DNA of 43,797 nucleotides from an uncultured Oscillospiraceae bacterium (lineage in GTDB: Bacteria; Bacillota; Clostridia; Oscillospirales; Ruminococcaceae), in assembly GCA_949300115.1 (NCBI GenBank), contig CASGDD010000170.1, positions 1 to 43,797 on the forward strand. Reading direction: 5' to 3'. A program made the position numbers and the translations under genes. Within the stretch, counting starts at the first letter, position 1; each line of letters starts with the position of its first letter. The notes beneath the pieces are model-generated. The model was not told where the DNA came from, made no database searches, and was given only the letters and a program-made list of their open reading frames with translations. Positions 31,279-39,820 of the stretch are shown here, in pieces.

Positions 31279-32550
31279 ATGGGCGTAATCCCGGAAAAAC
31301 GACTGTTGATCGAAGGCGGCCGCCGGCTGGACGGCGAGCTTCGCCTGCAGGGCGCAAAGAACAGCGCGCTGCCCATTCTGACCGCCGCCTTTCTGACAGG
31401 CGGTGTCAGCGAGATACATAACTGTCCCGATTTGACCGATGTTGACGCGGCCATCCGCATCCTGCGCCACCTCGGCTGCCGGGTATCCCGGCAGGAGGGG
31501 GTGGTGACGGTCGATGCCACCCAGGCAGCCGATGCCACCGTACCGGATGAGCTGATGCGGGAGATGCGCTCGTCGATTGTCTTTCTGGGGGCGATCCTTG
31601 CCCGCTGCGGTTCGGCCAGGGTCTGTTTCCCCGGCGGCTGCGAGCTGGGGCCCCGGCCGGTCGACCTCCATCTGGCGGCGCTGCGGCGGATGGGCGCGGT
31701 GATCCGGGAGGATCACGGCTCGCTCGACTGCACCGTCCCCGCCGGACGGCTGCACGGGGCGAACATCGCCTTCTCCTTTCCCAGCGTGGGTGCGACCGAG
31801 AATGTGATGATTGCCGCGGCGACGGCGGAGGGGAGAACCCTGCTGACCAATGCGGCCAGAGAACCGGAGATCCTCGATCTGGCCCGCTATCTCACCGCCT
31901 GCGGCGCCCGGATTGACGGCGCCGGGGAGGGGGTCATCACCATCGAAGGGGTGCGGTCGCTGCACGGTGCCCGCCACGCGGTGATCGGCGACCGGATTGC
32001 GGCGGCCACCTATCTGGCGGCCGCGGCGGTGACCGGCGGACGCTGCAGCTTGACCGGCTGTGATCCGGTGGCCCTCGCGTCGGTACTCCCCATCTTTGAG
32101 GAGATGGGCTGCCGGCTGCGGATCGAGGGGCGGACGGTCGCGCTTGAGGGCGGCGGACGGCTGCGGGCGCCCCGGCATATCCGCACGATGCCCTATCCCG
32201 GTTTTCCGACCGACGCCCAGGCACCCTTCATGGCGATGAGCGCGGTAGCCGAGGGGCACACCGTCTTTGTCGAGAATATCTTTGAAAACCGCTACCGGCA
32301 TGTCAGCGAGCTCTGCCGGATGGGTGCCCATATCAAGGTGGAGGGCCGGGTTGCGGTGGTCGAGGGGGTACCGTCGCTGCAGAGCGCCGAGGTGGAAGCC
32401 TCCGATCTGCGGGGTGGGGCGGCGCTGATCGTCGCCGGACTCTGTGCCGACGGGGAGACGGCGGTTGCGGGGATGCATCACGTCTACCGCGGCTATGAGG
32501 ATATCGAAGGGATGCTGCGCGCACTCGGCGCTTCGGTGCGCACCGGCTAG
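31279..32550 (+). CDS. murA: UDP-N-acetylglucosamine 1-carboxyvinyltransferase
   Basis: This 423-residue EPSP-synthase-fold enzyme transfers enolpyruvate to UDP-GlcNAc, the first committed step of peptidoglycan synthesis. The substrate lysine is in LQGAKNSALPI (K27). The loop cysteine C121, target of fosfomycin in MurA, is in FPGGCELGPRPVDLH. Since the cysteine is present, the enzyme should be fosfomycin-sensitive unless other factors act. AAAGGGGTG precedes the ATG. Location between murG and ftsQ is seen in various clostridia. Many Firmicutes have two MurA copies; only one lies here. Confidence 0.96.
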   Translation: MGVIPEKRLLIEGGRRLDGELRLQGAKNSALPILTAAFLTGGVSEIHNCPDLTDVDAAIRILRHLGCRVSRQEGVVTVDATQAADATVPDELMREMRSSIVFLGAILARCGSARVCFPGGCELGPRPVDLHLAALRRMGAVIREDHGSLDCTVPAGRLHGANIAFSFPSVGATENVMIAAATAEGRTLLTNAAREPEILDLARYLTACGARIDGAGEGVITIEGVRSLHGARHAVIGDRIAAATYLAAAAVTGGRCSLTGCDPVALASVLPIFEEMGCRLRIEGRTVALEGGGRLRAPRHIRTMPYPGFPTDAQAPFMAMSAVAEGHTVFVENIFENRYRHVSELCRMGAHIKVEGRVAVVEGVPSLQSAEVEASDLRGGAALIVAGLCADGETAVAGMHHVYRGYEDIEGMLRALGASVRTG

Positions 32551-32571
32551 CCGGGCATCCAGATTTTACTT

Positions 32572-32600
32572 TTGCGCCGGCCCATATCCTGTAGTATAAT
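32572..32600 (+). promoter_or_regulatory. Promoter before ftsQ
   Basis: TTGCGC (32572-32577), 17 bases, TATAAT (32595-32600), just after the murA stop. It would give ftsQ expression independent of the main mraZ promoter. Confidence 0.78.
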
Positions 32601-32681
32601 AGGGGAAAATGCCCCCATATCCGGATTCGGGCGGCGGGAATGACAGCGACGGCGGGACGGATGCCCTGCCGCGGAGGCAGT

Positions 32682-33692
32682 ATGGCAGGACGTACAGGAA
32701 AAAAGAATACCCTGCGCAGACCCAAACAGACACCACAGTCGGAGAAGGAGCCGAACCGGCCGTCTGCCGGACCGGCCGGTCTGCAGGACGGTTCACCGGC
32801 GGAAAAACCGCCGTCTGGACGGCGCCGCCGGCGGACGCCCGAAGAGGCCCGCCGGGCGCATGGGACAAGAACCCACCGGCGCAAACAGCGGCATACCCGC
32901 ATCCTCGGCGGTGTGCTGATTCTGCTGTCGGTGGCGGCGGCGGTGCTGCTCATCATCACCATGCTCTTTACCATCCAGACGGTGACGGTGACGGGGGAGA
33001 GCCGCTATGAGACCGACCTGATCCTCGGGGCATCCGGCCTGGAGATGGGGCAGAATATCCTCCGCTTTTCCGACGAGGAGGTGGAGGAGCGGATCATCCG
33101 GGCACTGCCCTATATCCGGTCGGTCGAGGTCGTTCGCCACTATCCCAGCCGGGTTGAGCTGGTGGTGACCGAGGTGACCCAGATGGGGGTCGCGGTGTAC
33201 GGCGACTTCTATGTGCTGCTCGATACCGACGGCAAGGTGATTGAGGAGGGGCTCGAGCGGGCGCCCTCCAATGTGCCCGTGCTGGTCGGCCTGACGGTGA
33301 CCGAGGCCCAGCTCGGCTATCCGGCCGTCTTTGAAAATACCGAGCTGTTTTCGATTGCCCAGGAGATCGGCGAGACGCTCGAAAAGTACGGAGTCGCCAA
33401 CATCACCCGCATCGATCTCAGCGACGAGCTCAACCTCAAGATGAACTACCGGCAGGATACCTATATCCTGCTCGGCACCCGCTCCGAGCTCGATTACAAG
33501 ATCAAGTTTATCGCCGAGCTGATCCACAAGGATATGGTCGATCCGGCCAAGCCGGTGCTCGACGCCTCGGTGCCCGGGCAGATCTCCGCCCGTTCGCTGC
33601 GCGACTCTGAGTATACCTCGGAGGTTGGCGCCGAAGGGGTCTTCGACTATGAAGCCGGCTTCCCCGGCGAGGGCGCCTGGAACCGGGAATAG
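32682..33692 (+). CDS. ftsQ: Cell division protein FtsQ/DivIB
   Basis: This 336-residue bitopic protein has a long basic cytosolic N-terminus (about 75 residues, many Arg/Lys/Pro) and one membrane helix (ILGGVLILLSVAAAVLLIITML). It then has a POTRA domain (FTIQTVTVTGESRYETDLILGASGLEMGQNIL) and the FtsQ beta domain (LPYIRSVEVVRHYPSRVELVVTE, FYVLLDTDGKVIEE). It links FtsL/DivIC to the septal synthases. Start 32682 has CGGAGG just upstream. In-frame ATG codons at 32640 and 32661 are alternatives, and the true N-terminus is uncertain. ftsA does not follow; a MATE gene on the other strand does. Confidence 0.9.
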   Translation: MAGRTGKKNTLRRPKQTPQSEKEPNRPSAGPAGLQDGSPAEKPPSGRRRRRTPEEARRAHGTRTHRRKQRHTRILGGVLILLSVAAAVLLIITMLFTIQTVTVTGESRYETDLILGASGLEMGQNILRFSDEEVEERIIRALPYIRSVEVVRHYPSRVELVVTEVTQMGVAVYGDFYVLLDTDGKVIEEGLERAPSNVPVLVGLTVTEAQLGYPAVFENTELFSIAQEIGETLEKYGVANITRIDLSDELNLKMNYRQDTYILLGTRSELDYKIKFIAELIHKDMVDPAKPVLDASVPGQISARSLRDSEYTSEVGAEGVFDYEAGFPGEGAWNRE

Positions 33693-33707
33693 CGGGGGAT
33701 ATCGCCG

Positions 33708-33776
33708 TTTTGTATGATACATTTTGTATAATAGGGATCAGATTCTACATCGAGAATGATGGAACGGTTGATCCCT
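33708..33776 (+). promoter_or_regulatory. AT-rich direct repeats with a -10-like box and following inverted repeat
   Basis: TTTTGTATGATA (33708-33719) is repeated as TTTTGTATAATA (33722-33733), the second containing TATAAT. An inverted repeat AGGGATCA/TGATCCCT (33733-33740, 33769-33776) follows. No good -35 box is present. A short transcript running into the next hairpin is conceivable but unproven. Confidence 0.3.
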
Positions 33777-33783
33777 GTCGACA

Positions 33784-33818
33784 GAAAACCGCCCGCGGCC
33801 TTTTGGGCCGCGGGCGGT
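33784..33818 (-). terminator. Terminator of the MATE transporter gene
   Basis: A perfect 13-pair stem, ACCGCCCGCGGCC (33788-33800) with GGCCGCGGGCGGT (33806-33818). On the - strand it runs into TTTTCTGTC. The + strand side has no T-run, so it serves the leftward gene. Confidence 0.88.
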
Positions 33819-33840
33819 ACAGTCCATCGGGAAGGGGCGT

Positions 33841-35343
33841 TTATCGAACCAGCTGCATCTTCTTCCAGCGGCCGGAGAGGTAACGCCAGACGACCAGGGC
33901 GGAGCGGATGAGCTGATCGACGATCAGTGCGATCCAGGCGCCGTAGAGGCCCCATTGCCACTCGTTGACCATGACGTGGGCAAGGAAGGGACGCAGGGCC
34001 AGGGTGGTCACCGCCACAAAGATGGCGATGACCCGGGTATCGCCGGCGCCGCGCAGCGAGCCCGCCAGGATGAACTGGATCGACTGGAAGGGCTGCAGGA
34101 ATGCGACCAGCTGCAGGATACCGATGCCGGCGCTGATGATGTAGGGATCGCTGTTGTACAGCCCGATCAGCGGACCGGCGAAGCAGTAGATGACCGTCGC
34201 GGTCATGATCGAGAAGACAAGGCCGACCGACACCGTCCGCAGGCTGTAGGCCTGGGCCATGTCATAGCGGCGGCGCCCAAGGCTCTGGCCGGTCAGGGTG
34301 GTGGCCGAGACGGCGAACGACTGGCCGCCCATGAAGGAGAAGGAGTGGATGTTCATACAGACCTGGTGGACGGCGAAGTCGACGGTACCCAGTCCCGAAA
34401 CCGTTTTGGTGTAGAGAATGAGGCCGACCCGCATGACCAGCTGTTCGAAGGCGGCCGGCACACCGATGCGGACGATGGCGCCGAGCGCGTGCCGGTCGGG
34501 AAGGAAGCTCTCCTTAAAGGAGAGCCGGGCATACTGATGTTTGCGCATGACGATGATGAACGCGAGCACCATCGCGACAAACTGGCCGATGACGGTGGCG
34601 ATCGAAGCGCCCGCGACCCCCATCATCGGGAAGCCGCCGTGGCCGTAGATGAGCAGATAGTTGAAGAAGACGTTGACGAGGTTGGCAATGAGGTTGTAGA
34701 TCATCGCGGCACGGGTGTTGCCCACCCCGCGCAGGGCGGCGGTGATGGTGCTGGTCAACGCGATGGTCGGAAGTCCCAGCATCTGGATGGCGAGGTATTC
34801 GGTGCCCGCTTTGAGGGTTTCGGCGTCGGCCGAGCCCATAAAGAGAATCAGCGACTCGGCGTTGAAATAGCCGAGCACCATGCCGATGGCCGACAGCACG
34901 ATGTTGAGTACGAGCGCCTGCCGCAGAAACATGCGGGCGCGGGCGGGCTGGTTGGAGCCGCGGCTGTGGGCGATCATCGCAGTGACGCCGACATTCATCG
35001 ACATGAACATCGACATCATCAGGAACTTCGGCTGGGTCGCCAGCCCGACGGCCGACAGGGCGTAGGCGCCCAGCTGGCCGACCATCATCAGGTCGACCAT
35101 CGAGGCGAGCTGGGTCAGGCAGAATTCGACCAGCGCGGGCCAGGCGAGGCGGATGATATCGCCATAGACCGCCCGGCCGGAGACACCTTCGGGAAGATGC
35201 AGTCCGGTACCGGCGTGGTCGGCGGCGGTGCCGTCGTCCGGACCGAATTCGAGGTTGTCAAGCGTGCTGCGGTACTGCTTTTTGGAGACGGGAGGTGCTT
35301 CTTCGGCCGTGGCCGAGGGGGAGGTTCGCGGATGCTCCTTCAT
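33841..35343 (-). CDS. MATE family efflux transporter
   Basis: This 500-residue multidrug/toxin-extrusion-type membrane protein has about twelve helices in two similar halves. Its first half shows IIRLAWPALVEFCLTQLASMVDLMMVGQLGAYALSAVGLATQPKF and SRGSNQPARARMFLRQAL. Its second half shows RIGVPAAFEQLVMRVGLILYTKTVSGLGTVDFAVHQV and GQSLGRRRYDMAQAYSLRT. This arrangement is typical of MATE proteins that use Na+ or H+ gradients. About 55 unusual polar residues precede the first helix. ATG 35343 is preferred; the open frame continues upstream without coding character. It is inserted, in opposite direction, between ftsQ and ftsZ, where ftsA is often found. Substrate unknown. Confidence 0.93.
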   Translation of the reverse strand: MKEHPRTSPSATAEEAPPVSKKQYRSTLDNLEFGPDDGTAADHAGTGLHLPEGVSGRAVYGDIIRLAWPALVEFCLTQLASMVDLMMVGQLGAYALSAVGLATQPKFLMMSMFMSMNVGVTAMIAHSRGSNQPARARMFLRQALVLNIVLSAIGMVLGYFNAESLILFMGSADAETLKAGTEYLAIQMLGLPTIALTSTITAALRGVGNTRAAMIYNLIANLVNVFFNYLLIYGHGGFPMMGVAGASIATVIGQFVAMVLAFIIVMRKHQYARLSFKESFLPDRHALGAIVRIGVPAAFEQLVMRVGLILYTKTVSGLGTVDFAVHQVCMNIHSFSFMGGQSFAVSATTLTGQSLGRRRYDMAQAYSLRTVSVGLVFSIMTATVIYCFAGPLIGLYNSDPYIISAGIGILQLVAFLQPFQSIQFILAGSLRGAGDTRVIAIFVAVTTLALRPFLAHVMVNEWQWGLYGAWIALIVDQLIRSALVVWRYLSGRWKKMQLVR

Positions 35344-35410
35344 TCGATACTTCGCCTTCTTTCTTAACCGTTTCAAGATGTATGCACAAAAAGTACGAAC
35401 CCTGTCTATA

Positions 35411-35439
35411 AGGGTAGCATGTTTTTGGTTAAATTGCAA
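35411..35439 (-). promoter_or_regulatory. Probable promoter of the MATE gene
   Basis: On the - strand TTGCAA (35439-35434), 17 bases, then TACCCT (35416-35411) with TG at the extended position. The -10 box is weak. The leader would be about 60 bases. Confidence 0.5.
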
Positions 35440-35518
35440 CTCGGCTGCGCAAAAAGGGAGGATGGCCGGGCGGCTTAGAAAAATGTGAGAAATTCTTTTG
35501 CCAAATGACGTGGGAAGC

Positions 35519-35547
35519 TTGAATTTTTGCGCCAAATCTGATAACCT
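35519..35547 (+). promoter_or_regulatory. Possible ftsZ promoter
   Basis: TTGAAT (35519-35524), 17 bases, TAACCT (35542-35547). A second pair, TTGCGC (35527) with TAAGAA (35550), also has 17-base spacing. Since ftsZ is cut off from the dcw operon by the opposed MATE gene, a promoter must lie in 35344-35621, but which pair is used is unclear. Confidence 0.45.
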
Positions 35548-35621
35548 TGTAAGAAGATATAAGGGATGAGACTGCACAAGCCGTGGTCGGCAGGATTTTT
35601 GAAACTGGGAGGACGTCTACT

Positions 35622-36689
35622 ATGCCCATGAACTTTGCACTTGACAGCGAAAACGATCTGATCGTTGGCATCAAGGTCGTGGGAGTCGGCGGTGGCGGCG
35701 GCAATGCGATCAATCGCATGATTTCGACCGGCATCGAAAACGTCGACTTTGTCGCGATCAATACCGACAAACAGGTCTTAATGACGTCGCTGGCGCCTCA
35801 GAAGATTCAGATTGGAGAAAAGCTGACCAAAGGCCGCGGGGCCGGTGGCTTCCCCGAGAAGGGACAGCGGGCGGCGGAGGAGAGCCGCGATGAGATTGCG
35901 GCCTCCCTCAAGGGCACCCAGATGCTCTTTATCACCGCGGGGATGGGCGGCGGCACCGGGACCGGCGCCGCGCCGGTTGTCGCGGAGATCGCCCGGGAGC
36001 TCGGCATTCTGACGGTCGGCATCGTCACCAAGCCCTTTACCTTTGAGGGCCGCAAGCGGATGCTGCAGGCGGAGCAGGGTATTGAATCGCTGCGGGAACA
36101 TGTCGACGCGCTGATTGTCATCCCCAATGAGCGGCTCAAGCTCATCAGCGAGAGCAAGATCACGCTGGCCAACGCCTTCGCGGCGGCCGACGATGTGCTG
36201 CGCCAGGGTGTGCAGTCGATCTCCGACCTCATCACCGTCACCGGTCTTGTCAACCTCGACTTCGAGGATGTCTCGACCATTATGCGGAACGCCGGGATGG
36301 CGCATATGGGCATGGGGCGCGCCTCCGGCAAGGACAAGGCGGAAACCGCCGCGGCGATGGCGATCTCCAGCCCGCTGCTCGAGACCTCGATCAGCGGCGC
36401 CCGCGGCGTGATCATCAACATCACCTCCTCCTCCGAAATCGGTCTCGACGAGGTCGATGCGGCCGCCAACATGGTGGCTGCTGCGGCCCATCCCGACGCA
36501 AACATCATCTGGGGTACCGTCTTTGACGAGTCGATGCAGGATGAGATGCTGGTCACCGTCATTGCGACCGGTTTTGACGAGGGGAACGCGCAGAGCTGTG
36601 ACAGCTTTGGCAGCAAGCAGGAAGCCGGTTCGAGCGGCGACGATGACGACTTTGTGGATATCCTGCAGATCTTCGGCAACAAGAAGTAA
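35622..36689 (+). CDS. ftsZ: Cell division GTPase FtsZ
   Basis: This 355-residue tubulin homologue forms the Z ring. The nucleotide-binding domain opens [18 protein letters not shown]; the tubulin signature GGGTGTG is at residues 109-115, and the synergy-loop region is [21 protein letters not shown]. The domain ends near residue 315. The C-terminal linker is very short (about 25 residues), ending [16 protein letters not shown], rather than the more usual longer linker and IPxFLR-type peptide bound by FtsA/SepF. Start ATG 35622 has GGAGG nine bases upstream. It is encoded on its own, away from the dcw operon. Confidence 0.97.
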   Translation: MPMNFALDSENDLIVGIKVVGVGGGGGNAINRMISTGIENVDFVAINTDKQVLMTSLAPQKIQIGEKLTKGRGAGGFPEKGQRAAEESRDEIAASLKGTQMLFITAGMGGGTGTGAAPVVAEIARELGILTVGIVTKPFTFEGRKRMLQAEQGIESLREHVDALIVIPNERLKLISESKITLANAFAAADDVLRQGVQSISDLITVTGLVNLDFEDVSTIMRNAGMAHMGMGRASGKDKAETAAAMAISSPLLETSISGARGVIINITSSSEIGLDEVDAAANMVAAAAHPDANIIWGTVFDESMQDEMLVTVIATGFDEGNAQSCDSFGSKQEAGSSGDDDDFVDILQIFGNKK

Positions 36690-36704
36690 AAAGGTTTTAC
36701 CACC

Positions 36705-36735
36705 GGGCGCGGGCCGAAGGGACCCGCGCCCTTTC
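36705..36735 (+). terminator. Terminator after ftsZ
   Basis: GGGCGCGGG (36705-36713) pairs with CCCGCGCCC (36723-36731), followed by only TTTCG. The stem is strong but the T tail is short, so some read-through into the next gene is likely. Confidence 0.65.
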
Positions 36736-36756
36736 GCATCGAAAGGAGGGTTTTGT

Positions 36757-37509
36757 ATGCTGCAGCCCACCTACCAGATCGGCCTGACCCGGGCCCAGGG
36801 CGCGCGCTACGCCATTCTGCCGGGCGATCCCGGACGGGTGGAGACGATTGCGCAGGCGCTCGACCGCCCGGAATATCTCGGCAGCCATCGGGAGTATACC
36901 GCCTGGCGGGGGGAGGTGGACGGTGAACCGGTGCTGGTGATGTCCACCGGCATGGGCGGCCCCTCGACCGCCATTGCGGTGGAGGAGCTCAAACAGATCG
37001 GAACGGAGTGTCTGATCCGCCTGGGGACCTGCGGCGGCATGCAGCTGGAGGTCCGGGCGGGCGATCTGATCATCGCCCAGGCGGCCATCCGCATGGAGGG
37101 GACCTCGAAGGAGTATCTGCCGGTCGAATATCCGGCGGTCGCCGATTTCACCCTTACCGGCGCGCTGGCCGAGGCGGCCCGGACGCTCGCGCTGCCCTAT
37201 CATATCGGGGTGGTGCAGAGCAAGGATTCCTTCTACGGCCAGCATGACCCCGGGCGGATGCCGGTGGGCCCCGAGCTGACCGCGAAATGGAACGCCTGGA
37301 GGATGGGAGGATGCCTCGCGAGCGAGATGGAGTGCGCGGCCCTCTTTACCGTCGCGGCGGTTCTGCGGATGCGGGCAGCAGCGGTGCTGCTGACCGTCTG
37401 GAATCAGGAGCGGGCGAATGCCGGGTTGCCGGATGAACATGATTTTGATACCGACCGGGCGATCCGCGCGGCGGTGGAGGCGATTCGGATCGATCGCCGG
37501 CGGGTATGA
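36757..37509 (+). CDS. Nucleoside phosphorylase, uridine phosphorylase type
   Basis: This 250-residue hexameric-type nucleoside phosphorylase (NP-I family) cleaves a nucleoside, most likely uridine, to base and ribose-1-phosphate. Typical stretches are the start YAILPGDPGRVETIAQAL (phosphate-binding GDPGR), ISTGMGGPSTAIAVEEL-like VMSTGMGGPSTAIAVEEL, IRLGTCGGMQ, KDSFYGQ and the ribose-binding ASEMECAALFTVA. The QxxR-type uracil residues are not certain by eye. AAAGGAGGG precedes ATG 36757. It is followed after 31 bases by the YgjP-like gene. Confidence 0.88.
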   Translation: MLQPTYQIGLTRAQGARYAILPGDPGRVETIAQALDRPEYLGSHREYTAWRGEVDGEPVLVMSTGMGGPSTAIAVEELKQIGTECLIRLGTCGGMQLEVRAGDLIIAQAAIRMEGTSKEYLPVEYPAVADFTLTGALAEAARTLALPYHIGVVQSKDSFYGQHDPGRMPVGPELTAKWNAWRMGGCLASEMECAALFTVAAVLRMRAAAVLLTVWNQERANAGLPDEHDFDTDRAIRAAVEAIRIDRRRV

Positions 37510-37540
37510 GGCCGGCGGCGGAAAGGGGGCGCAGCGGGGG

Positions 37541-38326
37541 ATGAAGTGGCAGATCAGCGACCGGGAGATCGAGCTCGGTGGCCGCCGGCTGACCTATCGG
37601 CTGACCCGCAAATCGATCAAAAATCTGATCCTCCATGTGGGGCCCGACCGGCAGATCCGGGTCTCCGCCCCCCATCGGGTGCCGCTGGAGGCGATCGATC
37701 GCTTTGTATGTTCGCGGGAGGCATTCATCGAGCGGGCGCTGCGCTATTTCGCCAACCGTCCCGCCCAGCTGGCCCGGCCGGCCTATACCACCGGGGAACG
37801 GTACCTCTACCGGGGAGCGCCGGTGACCCTGCAGCTCTGCCAGGGAGAGCGGGAGGGGGTCGCGGTCGAGGGGGACCGGCTGATCCTGACCGTCCGGGAT
37901 CCGGAGGACGGGGCGCGTAAACAGGCGCTGATCGGGCGCTTTGTCAGAGAGGAGGGAGGGCAGCTGTTCGCGCGGCTGGTGCGGGAGCTGCTGCCGCTGC
38001 TCGCCTGCTACGACGTCGAGCCGCCCAAGCTTCGGATGCGGGCGATGAAGACGCGCTGGGGCTCCTGTTCGCCCACCCGGCGGTCGATCTCGCTCAATCT
38101 CAAGCTCCTCGAGCTGCCGGAGTCCTGCGCCGAATATGTCGTGCTGCATGAGCTCTGCCATCTGGTCCACCCCAACCATTCCCGGGCCTTTTACGGGCTG
38201 CTGACCCGGCTGATGCCCGACTGGCAGGCGCGCAAGGCGGCGCTCGACCAGCGGGAGCGGCAGCTGGCGGAGGGGTTGGCGCCGCTGGTGGTGATCGGCG
38301 GGAAGGCCGACTTGGCATCGGATTGA
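37541..38326 (+). CDS. YgjP/SprT-like zinc metallopeptidase domain protein
   Basis: This 261-residue protein belongs to the YgjP-type (DUF45/M48-like) putative metal-dependent hydrolases. The C-terminal zinc motif is HELCHLVHPNHSRAFY, a HExxH site followed by the conserved NHS and third-ligand region. RWGSCSPTRRSISLNLKLLELP upstream is diagnostic for the family. The N-terminal part begins KRLTYRLTRKSIKN-like (RRLTYRLTRKSIKNLILHV), also typical. The substrate is unknown. ATG 37541 follows GAAAGGGGG; the frame continues upstream into the preceding gene and is rejected. No membrane segment, so it acts in the cytosol. Confidence 0.88.
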   Translation: MKWQISDREIELGGRRLTYRLTRKSIKNLILHVGPDRQIRVSAPHRVPLEAIDRFVCSREAFIERALRYFANRPAQLARPAYTTGERYLYRGAPVTLQLCQGEREGVAVEGDRLILTVRDPEDGARKQALIGRFVREEGGQLFARLVRELLPLLACYDVEPPKLRMRAMKTRWGSCSPTRRSISLNLKLLELPESCAEYVVLHELCHLVHPNHSRAFYGLLTRLMPDWQARKAALDQRERQLAEGLAPLVVIGGKADLASD

Positions 38327-38335
38327 TAAAAAAGG

Positions 38336-38364
38336 TTTTCAAATATCCTTTGGGATGCTATACT
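38336..38364 (+). promoter_or_regulatory. Promoter of the DivIVA-like gene
   Basis: TTTTCA (38336-38341), 17 bases, TATACT (38359-38364) with the extended element TGCTATACT. It begins ten bases after the preceding stop codon. Confidence 0.72.
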
Positions 38365-38433
38365 AGAGGGAGAAGGAGCTGGCGCATCGCCTGGAGGGGC
38401 GGTACGCAATGCGTGAGAGGGAGGATGATCCGC

Positions 38434-39540
38434 TTGGAAGAACAAGCCATCTTTAAAACGGCACCACTCGGATTCAACCGGCAGGAGGTACTTGCCTATA
38501 TCGAAAAACTGCAGCAGCATGTCAAGAACGCGCGGGCCGAGACGGCCGAACAGGCCAAAGGCGAAACCGAACGGATGAAGAAGCTCGAGGAGGAGCGGGA
38601 CGATCTGCAGAACCAGCTCAACGCCCGGACCGAACGGGTAGCCGAGGTGGAAGGGGCGCTGCTCGACCTCAAGCGGCAGCTGGATGCGGTCAACAGCCAG
38701 CTGGCCGATCGGGAGCGCCGCTGCGGCATCTTAAGCGAACAGGTGGAGACCTTCCGCAAGCGGATTCATACGCTGACCGAGGAGGCCGAGGCCCAGCGCC
38801 AGTCGGCGGAGGAGCAGCAGAAGACGGCCGAGGCCCAGTTGGCCGACCAGAAGCACCGCTGCGATCTTTTGAGCGAACAGGTGGAGACCTTCCGCCAGCG
38901 GATTTATACGCTGACCGAGGAAGCGGAGGCCCAGCGCCAGCTGGCGGAGGAGCCGCAGAAGGTGGTCAGCGAGGAGCCGGTGCAGCCTGACCGGACGGAG
39001 GAGATGGAGGAGGCGTTGGTCAGCCTTCGTCAACAGCTGGCAGCCGCGGAGCGGGAGAAGGCGCAGCTGGCCGACCGCATCCGCCTCAACGAGGAGAAGG
39101 CCCGCCGGTATGACGAGGCGTCCGCCACGATTGCCCAGGCGATTGTCGAGGCCCAGAAGGGCGCGCAGGCGATTACCGCCAATGCCCAGCGGGAGGCGGA
39201 TGAGATGACCGGCCGTGCCGGACGGGAGGCCCGGGCGATCCTCGAGCACGCGAAACGCACCGCCGAGGCAAACCGCGCCGAGACCGCCCGGCAGCTGCAG
39301 AAGACGCTGGAGGGGATTGCCGATTTCCATCGCGAGTTTGAGGCACTCTGCGGCCAGACCCAGGAGGCGCTGCGGGGGATGGATGCCCAGTTGAGTCGGG
39401 TCGGCAGCCTGTCGGATGCGCTGCTGGGCTCGACGGGCCAGCTGCACGGCCTTGCGTCCGATCCGCACGCTAGCGACGCGGCGGAGAAGTCTGTCTCCGT
39501 CGAGGAAACTGCCCCGAAGGATCCCCGTTTTTTATACTGA
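38434..39540 (+). CDS. DivIVA-like coiled-coil protein with internal duplication
   Basis: This protein of about 368 residues opens IFKTAPLGFNRQEVLAYIEKLQ, resembling the membrane-binding N-terminus of DivIVA/GpsB proteins (GF-x-R-x-EV-x-x-Y). The rest is a long coiled coil (about residues 25-320) rich in Glu, Gln, Ala and Arg, ending in a less ordered tail. Residues around 91-182 are two copies of a 46-residue unit (SEQVETFRxRIxTLTEEAEAQRQ). DivIVA-type proteins mark poles and division sites by binding curved membrane; that role here is inference. The start is unsure: TTG 38434 has GGGAGG nine bases upstream, whereas ATG 38425 directly abuts that site. It has its own promoter and strong terminator. 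Confidence 0.75.
   Translation: MEEQAIFKTAPLGFNRQEVLAYIEKLQQHVKNARAETAEQAKGETERMKKLEEERDDLQNQLNARTERVAEVEGALLDLKRQLDAVNSQLADRERRCGILSEQVETFRKRIHTLTEEAEAQRQSAEEQQKTAEAQLADQKHRCDLLSEQVETFRQRIYTLTEEAEAQRQLAEEPQKVVSEEPVQPDRTEEMEEALVSLRQQLAAAEREKAQLADRIRLNEEKARRYDEASATIAQAIVEAQKGAQAITANAQREADEMTGRAGREARAILEHAKRTAEANRAETARQLQKTLEGIADFHREFEALCGQTQEALRGMDAQLSRVGSLSDALLGSTGQLHGLASDPHASDAAEKSVSVEETAPKDPRFLY
38704..38979 (+). repeat. 138-bp tandem duplication inside the DivIVA-like gene
   Basis: Unit 1 (38704-38841) and unit 2 (38842-38979) are adjacent in-frame copies of 46 codons. Long identical stretches (for example AGCGAACAGGTGGAGACC in both) point to a fairly recent duplication. Divergence is greatest at the unit ends. 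Confidence 0.88.
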
Positions 39541-39665
39541 GCCGTCTATCCGGCGCCGTCCGGCCCGGCTGGACGGCCCCTCCGGCGGACCGTTTGGCGC
39601 GTGGCTCCGGCAGCTGCGTGCACGACGGGAGTGAAGGTGACAGGACATCCTATCCGGATGATGCA

Positions 39666-39701
39666 AACCGGCAGAGCGGGTAAGCTCTGCCGGTTGTTTT
39701 T
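39666..39701 (+). terminator. Terminator of the DivIVA-like gene
   Basis: AACCGGCAGAGC (39666-39677) pairs perfectly with GCTCTGCCGGTT (39684-39695), followed by GTTTTTG. It lies about 125 bases after the stop codon; the stretch 39541-39665 between holds no gene that I can support. Confidence 0.9.
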
Positions 39702-39732
39702 GTATCCTGCCGCCATTTGATTTTGTGCGGAT

Positions 39733-39758
39733 ACGGCCCCCGTGGACGGCCCCCGTGG
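39733..39758. repeat. 13-bp tandem repeat
   Basis: ACGGCCCCCGTGG is present twice in direct succession (39733-39745, 39746-39758) in the gap between the DivIVA-like gene and the fused ABC transporter. No function is evident. Confidence 0.8.
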
Positions 39759-39820
39759 GGCGGGTCGTTATGCGGAGGGGCCGGATTCTTTTGCAGGCGT
39801 GCCGCGGTTCTCAATACGAG

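Noticed and set aside
33955-35367. 470-codon frame opposite the MATE gene
   Set aside because: Charged low-complexity shadow; the leftward frame has helices and MATE motifs.
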